Shown here: one piece after another, positions 32,327-40,562 of the stretch
Layout: the number at the start of each line of letters is the position of its first letter
How positions within the stretch are numbered: position 1 is the first letter of the stretch
Notes under the pieces: model-generated
Databases searched by the model: none
What the model was told of the DNA's origin: nothing
Seen by the model: only the letters and a program-made list of their open reading frames with translations
From: Acidimicrobiia bacterium
GTDB lineage: Bacteria; Actinomycetota; Acidimicrobiia; Acidimicrobiales; Poriferisodalaceae
Direction of reading: 5' to 3'
NCBI GenBank assembly: GCA_022827265.1
Contig: JAJDTF010000069.1
Location: 1-57,220, forward strand
Length of the DNA: 57,220 nucleotides
Position numbers and translations under genes: made by a program

Positions 32327-33289
32327 GTGCAAACGGGTCGTGTGACAGTGCTGGCCGGCGGTGTCGGCGCCGCCCGGTTCCTCAGCGGACTGCTTCGCGT
32401 CTGCCGGCCCACCGATGTCACCGCGATCGTGAACGTCGGCGACGACTTCACACTGCACGGCCTGCGCATCAGCCCGGATCTCGACACGGTCACCTACACG
32501 CTCGCCGGCCAGATCAACCCCGAGACCGGCTGGGGCCGGGCCGGCGAGACCTGGCGTGTGCTCACCGAGCTGGGACGGCTCGGCGGGCAGGACTGGTTCA
32601 AGCTCGGCGACCTGGATCTTGCGCTGCACCTGTTCCGCACGCAGCGACGCAGCGACGGTGCATCGCTGTCGCAGGTGACCGGTGAGATTGCTGCCAGCTT
32701 CGGGCTCGAGCTGACGCTGCTGCCGGTCAGCGACGATCCCATTGCCACCCGCATCACGCCGGCTGAAGCCGACGGAGCAACCGAGATCGACTTCCAGGAG
32801 TACTTCGTGGCTCACCAGCACGGCATCGCCGTGCGATCGGTTCGCTTCGCGGGCATCGAGGGGGCCAAGCCGGCGCCGGGCGTGCTGGATGCCCTGAGCA
32901 GCGCCGACACCGTGGTGGTCGCGCCGTCGAACCCGTTCGTCTCGATCGGCCCTGTCGTCGATGTGCCGCAGGTGCGCGAGACGCTGCGCGACCGGCGGGA
33001 CAGCGTCGTGGCCGTGTCGCCCATCGTGGGCGGCGCATCGATCAAGGGGCCTGCCGGCGCCATGATGCGCGAGCTGGGCCACGAGCCCAGCGTCGTCGGC
33101 GTGGCGCGGCTCTACACCGGTTTCGCCGGCACGCTGGTGATCGACCATGCCGACGCCGAACTCGCTCCCGCCGTGGCCCAGGAAGGGATGACACCGGTGG
33201 TGACCGACACGATCATGGCCGACCCGGACCGTGCGGCCCGGCTGGCCACCGCAGCGCTGGAAGCCGCAGGCGCAAGGGAAAGCACATGA
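32327..33289 (+). CDS. cofD: 2-phospho-L-lactate (or phosphoenolpyruvate) transferase, F420 biosynthesis
   Basis: A 320-residue protein with the CofD/FbiA fold: VLAGGVGAARFL at the N-terminus, VNVGDD, a central LGDLDLALH segment and the APSNPFVSIGPV loop. It transfers the phosphorylated three-carbon unit from its guanosine-diphosphate carrier to Fo, giving F420-0 or, in mycobacteria, dehydro-F420-0. GTG is the start. The stop overlaps the cofE ATG (ATGA), so the pair is translationally coupled. It is the homologue of M. tuberculosis fbiA (Rv3261). Confidence 0.93.
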   Translation: MQTGRVTVLAGGVGAARFLSGLLRVCRPTDVTAIVNVGDDFTLHGLRISPDLDTVTYTLAGQINPETGWGRAGETWRVLTELGRLGGQDWFKLGDLDLALHLFRTQRRSDGASLSQVTGEIAASFGLELTLLPVSDDPIATRITPAEADGATEIDFQEYFVAHQHGIAVRSVRFAGIEGAKPAPGVLDALSSADTVVVAPSNPFVSIGPVVDVPQVRETLRDRRDSVVAVSPIVGGASIKGPAGAMMRELGHEPSVVGVARLYTGFAGTLVIDHADAELAPAVAQEGMTPVVTDTIMADPDRAARLATAALEAAGAREST

Positions 33290-33996
33290 CCATCGAACTG
33301 CACCCGCTCGAAGGCATCGGCGAGATCACGCTCGGTGCCGATCTCGGAGCCGTCATCGCGAGTGCCTGCGAGGCGTCACCCGCCGGACTGCATGACGGCG
33401 ATGTGCTCGTCGTGACCCAGAAGATCGTCTCCAAGGCTGAGGGCGCCATGGAGCAGATCGACCCCGACGACCCGCTGTCGCACAAGCCCCTCGTCGAGCG
33501 TGAGTCCGTCCGCATCCTGCGCCGGCGCGGCGATCTCATCATCAGCGAGACCAAGCACGGGTTCATCTGCGCAAACGCAGGCATCGATCTGTCCAACGTC
33601 GAGCGGGGCAACGCCGCGCTGCTGCCCGACGACAGCGACCGCTCCGCCAACAAGATCCGAGACCGAATACGGGCGCTGTCGGGCCGGACCGTCGGGGTGA
33701 TCATCTCCGACACCTTCGGGCGCCCGTGGCGGCGCGGCGTCACCGATGTGGCCATCGGTTGTGCCGGCATCGCCGCCGTCGTCGACCTGAAGGGCACTGC
33801 CGATGCACTGGGGCGGGAGCTGATGGTCACCGAGGTGTGCGTGGCCGATGAGATCGCATCCGCTGCCGACTTGGTGTGCGGCAAGGCGCGGGGCGTGCCG
33901 GTCGCGATCGTGCGCGGGGTCGACCCGAGTTGGCTGCGCCGTGCCTCGGTGCGCTCGGAGATCATCAGGGATCCCGCCGAGGACCTGTTCCGCTAG
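33286..33996 (+). CDS. cofE: Coenzyme F420-0:L-glutamate ligase
   Basis: A 236-residue protein with the CofE motifs: VTQKIVSKAEGAM, HGFICANAGIDLSNVE, and SDTFGRPWRRGVTDVAIG near residues 144-161. It adds glutamates to F420-0. The mycobacterial orthologue FbiB carries a C-terminal FMN-binding nitroreductase domain that reduces dehydro-F420-0. That domain is absent here because the protein ends right after the ligase fold. It is convergent with manC across an 81-bp gap. Confidence 0.93.
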   Translation: MTIELHPLEGIGEITLGADLGAVIASACEASPAGLHDGDVLVVTQKIVSKAEGAMEQIDPDDPLSHKPLVERESVRILRRRGDLIISETKHGFICANAGIDLSNVERGNAALLPDDSDRSANKIRDRIRALSGRTVGVIISDTFGRPWRRGVTDVAIGCAGIAAVVDLKGTADALGRELMVTEVCVADEIASAADLVCGKARGVPVAIVRGVDPSWLRRASVRSEIIRDPAEDLFR

Positions 33997-34077
33997 AGCC
34001 GGCGCGGATTGCTGCCGCTCATACGCGGCTCGGCCCACAAGTGGCGGGAGCTCGGCTCAGCCGCTCGGCCCGATCGC

Positions 34078-35136
34078 TCAGTCGGGTGGCGGTTGGCGCT
34101 GCGCACGCAGCACGGCTCCCGGTGCGACCTGCTCTCCGCTGCCGACCACCGAGAAGTCACAGAGCGCTGCCCCCGCGCCCACGGCAACGCCCGGGCCGAG
34201 CACCGAGTCGATCACGATGGCGCCCGCGGCGAGGCGGCAGCCGTCCCCCACGACTGATCGCTGCACGACTGCGCCAGGCCCGATCTGGCACCCGCGGCCG
34301 ACCACCGATGTGCGTATCTGTGCCTCGGGATGAACTCCTCCGCCCGGATTCTCCGGTGGCGACACGCCGGGAACGGCCCCGCCGTCGACGACACGGGCGA
34401 GCGGCCGGCGTCCTTCGAGGATGTCGAGATTGGCAGCCAGATACTGCTGCGGCGTGCCCGTGTCGAGCCAGTATGTGTCGGCAACCAGCGCTGCCAGCGC
34501 CCCGTCCGCGACGATCTGCGGGAAGATCTCGCGCTCGATGGATACGGGCCGGTCAGGCGCGATGCGAGCGAGCACTGCTGAAGTCAGCACGTAGGTACCG
34601 GCGCTGATTGTGGGCCGTTCGCCTGGCGGCAGCGCCGCGGGGGCAGAGCCCGGCTCCGGCTTCTCCGAGAACGACAGCACCCGTCCCGACGGATCGGCCA
34701 CCACGAGGCCGTATGGCGATGGATCGGCGACCGGCTGCAGCGCGATGGTGGCTTCCGCCCCCGAGCTTCCATGACGGCTCGCAAGGGCGCCTACGTCGAG
34801 GTCGGTCAGCACGTCGCCATTGAGCACCAGGAATGTGCCCGTGATACCGCAGGCCTCCGCAGCAAACCGCACAGCTCCCGCGGTGCCGCGCGGGTCGGGC
34901 TCAACTGCCACCTGGTATGCGAGCTGCCCGATGCGGCCGTGTGGGTAGGCCGCGGTGAACACCTCGGCCCGGTAGCCCAGCGAGAGCACGATCTCATCGA
35001 CGCCGTGCCGGTGCAGGTGCTCGCAGACCCACTCGATCATCGGCCGCCCGCACACTGGCAGCATCTGCTTGGGGGTGTCGTTGGTCAGCGGGCGCAGCCG
35101 GGTGCCGAAGCCGCCCAGCAGCAGGATCGCCTTCAC
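34078..35136 (-). CDS. manC: Mannose-1-phosphate guanylyltransferase (GDP-mannose pyrophosphorylase)
   Basis: A 352-residue nucleotidyltransferase. The signature GGFGTRLRPLT is at residues 8-18 with PKQMLPVCGRPMIEW just after. LNGDVLTDLD carries the metal site, FSEKPEP holds the lysine of the sugar-phosphate site, and left-handed beta-helix hexapeptides run from about residue 265. It makes GDP-mannose from mannose-1-phosphate and GTP, matching M. tuberculosis ManB (Rv3264c). Related enzymes make UDP- or dTDP-glucose, so nucleotide specificity is inferred from context. The GTG start overlaps the upstream membrane-protein stop (GTGA). Confidence 0.82.
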   Translation of the reverse strand: MKAILLLGGFGTRLRPLTNDTPKQMLPVCGRPMIEWVCEHLHRHGVDEIVLSLGYRAEVFTAAYPHGRIGQLAYQVAVEPDPRGTAGAVRFAAEACGITGTFLVLNGDVLTDLDVGALASRHGSSGAEATIALQPVADPSPYGLVVADPSGRVLSFSEKPEPGSAPAALPPGERPTISAGTYVLTSAVLARIAPDRPVSIEREIFPQIVADGALAALVADTYWLDTGTPQQYLAANLDILEGRRPLARVVDGGAVPGVSPPENPGGGVHPEAQIRTSVVGRGCQIGPGAVVQRSVVGDGCRLAAGAIVIDSVLGPGVAVGAGAALCDFSVVGSGEQVAPGAVLRAQRQPPPD

Positions 35137-35957
35137 TCAGCGGGCTCGGATGTCTCCGATGGCTCAGACGTGGCAGGAAGGTCGCCTTCGGCCGGCTCGC
35201 TCTCGCTGCCGTCGTCAAGTACCGGTCCCTCTTCGGTCGAGCCGTCGATCAGCGGCTGATCCTCGGGCGGCAGATTGAGGTAGGCCCGCAGGAATGCGTC
35301 GTCGGGTCGCGGAACGTCGGCGTTCTCCACGCTCGGGTGGACGAATGCGAACACGAAGATCTGACCGTCGTCGAGGAAGCGCACATCGCGCAGATCCTCG
35401 GTGAACGCCAGCGCCTTCTCTGCCTGCAACGTCTCCCAGCGCATGATGCGCAGCTCTGCCCCCGGTTCGGAGATGTCGGGATCGTCGCTGTCGGGATCGG
35501 GGGAGGCACAGCCTTCGCCGGACTCGTCGAGAATGGACCTGTCGGGCAGCTCGATCCTCGAGTCGGTCAACTCGAACTCGATCTCGCGCATGAACGCACC
35601 GACGGTTGCGAACTGGCCCGTCACACCGGTGTGGAACGGGTGAATGTGGATGAGCCCGTCGCCATGCGTGTGGATGCCCGACTGGTCGTCGACATCGTTG
35701 GGGTACAGGTCGAGAATGAACTCGTCGCAGTCGTAGATCGCGTAGAGCGAGTGCCAGTGATCGCCGAGGCGCGGCGGGCCTGCCGGGGCATTCGCGGACC
35801 GCTCGTTGCGGGCCATCAGGATCAGCACCACGCCCAACAGGACGACGAGCAGCATCGCCGCCGGGAACAGGATGTCGCGCCGGGGGCGAAAGCTCCTGCC
35901 GCTTCCGCCGGCGCTCGCTGCTTTGGCAACCTTTTTGGCAGCGGCTGATCTCGCCAT
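35133..35957 (-). CDS. Membrane-anchored protein with His-rich motif, function unknown
   Basis: I do not recognise a named family. The 274-residue protein has a basic N-terminus (KKVAK, RPRRD), one TM helix (about residues 32-52) and an extracytoplasmic part. That part begins with DHWHSLYAIYDCDEF and then GIHTHGDGLIHIHPF, seven His within some 40 residues, a likely metal-binding surface. The last 50 residues are Glu/Asp/Ser/Pro-rich and look disordered. Two Cys (one in YDCDEF, one in EGCASPD) could pair. The ATG at 35957 gives a normal signal anchor. A longer frame to 36050 is less likely. It is translationally coupled to manC, which suggests a role near sugar-nucleotide use at the membrane. 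Confidence 0.7.
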   Translation of the reverse strand: MARSAAAKKVAKAASAGGSGRSFRPRRDILFPAAMLLVVLLGVVLILMARNERSANAPAGPPRLGDHWHSLYAIYDCDEFILDLYPNDVDDQSGIHTHGDGLIHIHPFHTGVTGQFATVGAFMREIEFELTDSRIELPDRSILDESGEGCASPDPDSDDPDISEPGAELRIMRWETLQAEKALAFTEDLRDVRFLDDGQIFVFAFVHPSVENADVPRPDDAFLRAYLNLPPEDQPLIDGSTEEGPVLDDGSESEPAEGDLPATSEPSETSEPAE

Positions 35958-35995
35958 ACGGGGCGACAAGCTACCGGCGCTCGCGGCTAATGGTC

Positions 35996-36013
35996 GCGCC
36001 CGCTGCGGAGGCG
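35996..36013. repeat. 18-bp motif shared with 49234-49251
   Basis: GCGCCCGCTGCGGAGGCG occurs exactly here, upstream of the His-rich protein gene, and again at 49234-49251, upstream of a GT2 gene. It may be a short interspersed repeat or chance in GC-rich DNA. Confidence 0.4.
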
Positions 36014-36079
36014 GCAGCACCTTCTGCTCCCGCGATCCAGCAGGTCGCAACGTCGCAGAGTTCCCTGCCGCCCCCGCAG

Positions 36080-37480
36080 CTATGGCATCAGTGCGTTCTC
36101 GGGCGCTGAGCGGCGGCCGAGGCCCTCGTAGGTGAAGCCTGCGGCGCGCAGCTGGTCCGCGTCGAGCAGGTTGCGTGCGTCGACGACGCGAGCTGCGGCC
36201 ATCTCCGACGCGGCTCGCTCCCAGTCGATGGCGGCGAACTCAGGCCACTCTGTGAGCACTACGGCCACATCGGCACCATGCAAGGCCTCGAACGGCGAAC
36301 CTCGGACGTGCAAGGCCGCTGGCAGTTGCGAAGCCATGTCGGGACGGTCGTCGAGACTGCCCAGCGCCGGGTCGTACGCCACGAGGCGCGCGCCCGTCGC
36401 GCTCAGCCGCTCGGCAACCCGAAGCGCGGGAGAGCCGCGCAGGTCGTCGGTGCCGGCTTTGAAGGTGAGGCCCAGCATCGCCACCGTGACACCGTCAAGG
36501 TCGACAGTTCCCGCGGCTCCATCGCCGGCATCCGGATCCGTTACCTCGTCTGGCTCGCCCACGACCATCCGGGCGACCTTGGCGACCACCCGGGCGAGCT
36601 GCTGCTCGTTGACCGCGATGACGCCTTCGAGCAGGTCGAAGACGTAGCCGGCGTCGTTGGCGACCGACACCAGCGCACGGGTGTCCTTCGGCAGGCACGA
36701 GCCGCCCCATCCGGGGCCGGGCTGCAGGTATGCCGAGCCGATGCGGTGATCGGTGCCCACCCCGGCAAGAACTGTGTCGACGTCGGCGCCGACTGCCTCG
36801 CAGACGGCTGCGAGCGCGTTCACGAACGAGACCTTGGCGGCCAGAAATGCGTTTGCTGCGTACTTGACGGTCTCGGCCGATGTGGGATCGCTGAGGATCA
36901 CCGGCGCTTCCACTCCGGCATACAGCGCCGCGACCCGGCGTGCCACCGAGTGGTCATCGGCGCCGATGACGATCCGATCGGGAGACAGAAAATCGGCCAC
37001 CGCGGAGCCTTCCCGCAGGAACTCGGGATTCGATGCCAGCGCCACATCGGTGCGCCCGAGCGCCGCGGCAATCTTGGGCGCGGTTCCCACCGGCACGGTC
37101 GACTTCGTCACCACGACCGAGCCTGGCTGCAGGCGAGACCCCACCGAATCGAGTGCCGCCAGCAAGTAACTGAGCTCGGTCTCGCCGTCAGCACGCAGCG
37201 GCGTCGGCACGCAGACGAAGACGAAATCGCACGTGGATGCAACGGCTTCGGCCGAGATCACAAACCGGAGGCGACGCTCGGCAATGCCATCGGCGACGAG
37301 CCGATCCAGATCGGCTTCGCGAATATGCACCACGCCGGCCGACAAGGACGCCACCTTGGCCCGGTCTATGTCCGCGCAGATGACGTCGTGGCCGAGGTGG
37401 GCGAAACACGCGGCTGTCGTGAGTCCGACGTAGCCCGCACCGACGACGAGCACGCGATGCTCCGGCGATGTGCCGCTCAT
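36080..37480 (-). CDS. UDP-glucose 6-dehydrogenase (UDP-glucose/GDP-mannose dehydrogenase family)
   Basis: A 466-residue NAD-dependent dehydrogenase: Rossmann loop VVGAGYVGLTTA at residues 11-22, CVPTPLRADGE, KSTVPVGTAPK and SNPEFLREGSA. The catalytic cysteine lies in GGSCLPKD near residue 260 and the C-terminal domain holds GLTFKAGTDDLRGSPA. It oxidises UDP-glucose to UDP-glucuronate in two steps. GDP-mannose as substrate is less likely from these motifs but cannot be excluded, given the mannose genes around it. An insertion of about 15 acidic residues (residues 315-330) precedes the last domain. The ATG overlaps the LCP-gene stop. Confidence 0.88.
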   Translation of the reverse strand: MSGTSPEHRVLVVGAGYVGLTTAACFAHLGHDVICADIDRAKVASLSAGVVHIREADLDRLVADGIAERRLRFVISAEAVASTCDFVFVCVPTPLRADGETELSYLLAALDSVGSRLQPGSVVVTKSTVPVGTAPKIAAALGRTDVALASNPEFLREGSAVADFLSPDRIVIGADDHSVARRVAALYAGVEAPVILSDPTSAETVKYAANAFLAAKVSFVNALAAVCEAVGADVDTVLAGVGTDHRIGSAYLQPGPGWGGSCLPKDTRALVSVANDAGYVFDLLEGVIAVNEQQLARVVAKVARMVVGEPDEVTDPDAGDGAAGTVDLDGVTVAMLGLTFKAGTDDLRGSPALRVAERLSATGARLVAYDPALGSLDDRPDMASQLPAALHVRGSPFEALHGADVAVVLTEWPEFAAIDWERAASEMAAARVVDARNLLDADQLRAAGFTYEGLGRRSAPENALMP

Positions 37481-39075
37481 GGCGCCAGCTGGTCGGCGGA
37501 AGGCACATCGACCCTCCGGTAGCCGGGATCGATGCGGGGCGGTTCGTCGCCGACGTGCAGGATCACCGTGGTCGCGTCAAGCTCGGCATGGCCGGCGAAT
37601 TCTGGCACAGGCAGCAGGTGACTAACCAGCAGGCCGGCAGCGAGCCGTCCCTGCGGGGCCAGATAGACGACGGTGCCCTCGGGAACGCCCGAGATGCCCT
37701 CGGGCATGGGCCCCGCCACCTCCGCGTCGAATCCGAGTTCGCTCAGCCCTGCAACCACCTGGTGTCGCGCCGTGCCGGTGACCTGCACCCGCACGCGCGA
37801 CTCGACGATGTCGTCCCAGCCGATGCCCCGGAACACATCCAGCACCCGCTGATTGTGCTCAGCGTGCTGCGGATCGAGCCCGAGCGACCATCGCACCGGT
37901 TCGTGAATGTCCACAACCCGCAGCTCGTAGTCCTCGACGTCGGCATCGACGTCGAGGCCGGCGAATTTGTCGGCGAGTCGCCTGCCGTCGTTCACAATGC
38001 TCAGCGTGTCGGACGTGGACAGGTGGTCGGCTGCGATGTCCAGCACCGCGAGCAGGTTGACCGGGTTGGCAAGCAACGCCGGTGCGACCTGCGCAGCGGC
38101 CGTGCGCATGAATTCACGCTGGCGGTCGGTGCGGGCGAGATCGTTCCAGGCGCCGTGCCGCTGCCAGGTCCCATCAGGCAGCTGCTCTTCGAGATGACGG
38201 CTGCGGACGTACGCGAGCGCCTGCCTGCCGTCTAGGAGATGGGTGCCCGCCCCGGTGACGAACCCGCTCCGGCTCTCCGTCTGATCGGTGGCATTCTGTT
38301 TCGGCTGGTCACGTAACGGCCGCGCGAAAGTCATCTCGACGCCGCCGACGGCGTCTACCAGCCGCAAGAACGCCTGAAAGTCGGCTTCGACAAAATGCTG
38401 CAGCGTGATATCGAGGTTCTCCTCGACGGTGTCGATCAGCCGGGCTGCGCGCGCTGCCGTAGTGCGGTCGCGGTTGTAGGCGCTGTTGATCTTGGCAATG
38501 ACGCCGGTGCCGGCGATGTCGCTCGTGCCTGCGATCTCCGCCGCCAGATCCCGCGGGATGGACATCATGGCCGCAGTGCCGTCGTCACGCAGTCGGATCA
38601 CCATCATGACGTCCGCGAGCCGGCTCTGGTCTGAGTGACCGGCGCGCAACGGATCATCGGCCGCGAGACCCAGGGGGCTGTCAGTGCCGACGAGCAGGTA
38701 ATTCTCGCCGGCCGGGCCGGCCGGCAGCACCGGCTCACCGGCAGTCCGGTCCGCGGCTCCTGACGAGTCCGACAGGGCGTCCGGCTCGTCACCCACCGAG
38801 ACGCCATCGCCCGCGTTACCCGCTTGGCCGCTGCTTGCTCCGCCTGTCGAGCTGTCAGGATTCGCCGCCATCGTGGCCGGCTGCTCGATCAGCACATCGG
38901 CTGCGGTGACCGGCTGCTGGGGAGCCGATGTCAGCACATCCGCCAGCTCGTGCCGTTCGATCCGTCCGAGCTGCAGCAGCACGAAGGCAGACGCACCGGT
39001 CGCGACCGCCCCGAGCAGGGTGAGCACCGCGAGCGAGACAAGAATGAGGCGAGTCCGCCAGTTGCGGTGGCTCAC
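37477..39075 (-). CDS. LytR-CpsA-Psr family glycopolymer ligase
   Basis: A 532-residue single-pass membrane protein with a TM helix at about residues 9-35 and a polar, disordered linker. The LCP domain from about 130 has LLVGTDSPLG, SIPRDL, the SAYNRDR arginine region, LVDAVGGVEM and QALAYVRSRH. A C-terminal region of about 150 residues resembles the LytR_C fold. LCP proteins attach undecaprenyl-linked glycopolymers to the cell wall (arabinogalactan in mycobacteria). A neighbour of the same family (Rv3267) lies near manB and wbbL in M. tuberculosis. The GTG start lies in a 19-bp tandem duplication after the lpdA stop, and its stop overlaps ugd. Confidence 0.88.
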   Translation of the reverse strand: MSHRNWRTRLILVSLAVLTLLGAVATGASAFVLLQLGRIERHELADVLTSAPQQPVTAADVLIEQPATMAANPDSSTGGASSGQAGNAGDGVSVGDEPDALSDSSGAADRTAGEPVLPAGPAGENYLLVGTDSPLGLAADDPLRAGHSDQSRLADVMMVIRLRDDGTAAMMSIPRDLAAEIAGTSDIAGTGVIAKINSAYNRDRTTAARAARLIDTVEENLDITLQHFVEADFQAFLRLVDAVGGVEMTFARPLRDQPKQNATDQTESRSGFVTGAGTHLLDGRQALAYVRSRHLEEQLPDGTWQRHGAWNDLARTDRQREFMRTAAAQVAPALLANPVNLLAVLDIAADHLSTSDTLSIVNDGRRLADKFAGLDVDADVEDYELRVVDIHEPVRWSLGLDPQHAEHNQRVLDVFRGIGWDDIVESRVRVQVTGTARHQVVAGLSELGFDAEVAGPMPEGISGVPEGTVVYLAPQGRLAAGLLVSHLLPVPEFAGHAELDATTVILHVGDEPPRIDPGYRRVDVPSADQLAP

Positions 39076-39112
39076 TCAGCAGCCTCGGACTGTCTCACTC
39101 AGCTGCCTCGGA
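39071..39112. repeat. 19-bp tandem duplication across the lpdA stop and LCP start
   Basis: 39071-39089 and 39094-39112 are identical at 18 of 19 positions with a 23-bp period. The second copy contains the stop codon and last codons of the flavoprotein gene. The first provides the region of the LCP GTG start. Confidence 0.8.
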
Positions 39113-40462
39113 GAGGGCCTCGCTCAGGGATGGGTATACGAACAGGCTCTCGGCGATGTCCTGGACGCGCAGGTTCGCGCTGACAGCGAGAGCCACCACC
39201 GAGATCAGCTCGGCCGCGTGCCGGCCCACGATCGAGCCGCCCAGCACCTGGCCGGTCAACGGGTCGGAGACGATCTTCACGAAACCGCGGGGGTTCTCCT
39301 CGATCAGTGCCTTGGCGTTCGCGCCGAACGGCACCTTCGTGACACGGATCTTGCGGCCTGTGGCAAACGCTTCCGCCTCAGCCAGCCCGACATCGGCGAT
39401 CTCGGGCTCGGTGAAGATGGCCGATGCTGCCTTGTCGTAGTCGAGATGGCGATGCGGGCGGGTCTCGTGCAAGCCCATGGCGTGCTCGACGATCTTGCGT
39501 CCCTGCATCGCGGCTACCGACGAGAGCGGCAGCTTGCCCGACAAGTCGCCCGCGGCATAGATGCTCGGCACCGACGAGCGCAGGTTGTGGTCCACCTCCA
39601 CGTATCCGTCGCCATCGACCCTCACATCGGTGTTCTCGAGCCCCAAGCCGTCGCTGTTGGGGATCGAGCCGATGGCCAGCAGAGCGTGCGTTGCCCGCAC
39701 CGTGCGCCCGTCGCTGCACACGACCTCGACCGCGTCGCCTTCGCGCACGATGCTGGTGGCGCGTGCGCCCTTGAGCATGGCGACGCCGAGATCGCTGAAG
39801 GTCTGCTCCAGCACGGCGGCGGCTTCGGGGTCTTTGTGAGGCAGCACTTGCTGCCGGCTCACGATCAGCGTGACCCGGGAGCCCAGCGAGGTGAACATGT
39901 GCACGAACTCCACGCCGGTCACACCCGAGCCCACCACGACAAGGTGTTCGGGCAGCTCTGCGGGCGGGTACGCGTCACGGGTAGTCAGCACCCGCTCACC
40001 GTCGATGGGCGCCCACTCGGGAATGCGGGGGCGGCTGCCAGTCGACAGCACGACCACATCGGCCGACAGCTCCACCGCTCCGTCGGCCGTATCTGCGCAG
40101 ACTTCGTTGAGGCCGAGCAGGCGGCCAGAGCCCGACAGGATCCGGACACCCTGGCTGACCAGCATCTGCCGGGCGACCTCAGCGAGACGGTCTTCGATGT
40201 CGCCGATGCGCTGGCGAAGGTGCGGAGTGTCCACCGACGTGGACACATTGGCAAGGCCCAGCTCGTCGAGATGGCCCGCAAAGCTGAGCGCCGAGCCGGT
40301 GGCGATCATGGTCTTGGACGGCACGCAATCCCGCAGGTGCGCGGAGCCGCCCACGATGTCGCGCTCGATGAGCGTCACGTCTGCGCCGTAGCGCGCCGCA
40401 TAGGTAGCCGCCGAGTGACCCGCCGGGCCACCGCCGATCACGACGAACCGCTTCTGGGCCAT
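39095..40462 (-). CDS. lpdA: LpdA-like NAD(P)H:quinone reductase flavoprotein
   Basis: A 455-residue member of the pyridine nucleotide-disulfide oxidoreductase fold: FAD loop VVIGGGPAGHSAA at residues 7-19, NAD loop VVGSGVTGVEF, and ATG-like STGSRPRIP. The redox motif is GGSAHLRDCVPSKT, so the first Cys of the usual C-x4-C is Ala41 and only Cys46 remains. The C-terminal catalytic His of disulfide reductases is replaced (FVYPSLSEA). M. tuberculosis LpdA (Rv3303c) has the same GG-A...DCVPSKT pattern and reduces quinones. True lipoamide dehydrogenase activity is unlikely. TACGCT eight bases upstream suggests a leaderless transcript. Confidence 0.85.
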   Translation of the reverse strand: MAQKRFVVIGGGPAGHSAATYAARYGADVTLIERDIVGGSAHLRDCVPSKTMIATGSALSFAGHLDELGLANVSTSVDTPHLRQRIGDIEDRLAEVARQMLVSQGVRILSGSGRLLGLNEVCADTADGAVELSADVVVLSTGSRPRIPEWAPIDGERVLTTRDAYPPAELPEHLVVVGSGVTGVEFVHMFTSLGSRVTLIVSRQQVLPHKDPEAAAVLEQTFSDLGVAMLKGARATSIVREGDAVEVVCSDGRTVRATHALLAIGSIPNSDGLGLENTDVRVDGDGYVEVDHNLRSSVPSIYAAGDLSGKLPLSSVAAMQGRKIVEHAMGLHETRPHRHLDYDKAASAIFTEPEIADVGLAEAEAFATGRKIRVTKVPFGANAKALIEENPRGFVKIVSDPLTGQVLGGSIVGRHAAELISVVALAVSANLRVQDIAESLFVYPSLSEALSEAAE

Positions 40463-40470
40463 GGACCCGC

Positions 40471-40476
40471 AGCGTA
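40471..40476 (-). promoter_or_regulatory. Candidate leaderless -10 box of lpdA
   Basis: TACGCT on the minus strand ends eight bases before the ATG at 40462. Confidence 0.4.
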
Positions 40477-40536
40477 CCGGTGCCCCCCGGCCCGACTGTC
40501 GTCGCGGCGCTGTGCTTCTCGATCTGCAGCTATTGG

Positions 40537-40556
40537 GCTCACGGGCCGCTCGGGCC
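40537..40556 (+). repeat. Core of the interspersed element (copy C)
   Basis: An exact 20-base match to the core of the element at 41862-41954, placed just past the stop of the rhodanese-ThiF gene. Here CGGGCC and GGCCCG flank GCTCG, giving a perfect six-base hairpin that could act as a terminator for that gene. Confidence 0.6.
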
Positions 40557-40562
40557 CGGGGT

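Noticed and set aside
33997..34077. Terminator between cofE and manC
   Set aside because: Several short GC-rich inverted words occur, but none gives a clear stem of six or more bases with a reasonable loop.
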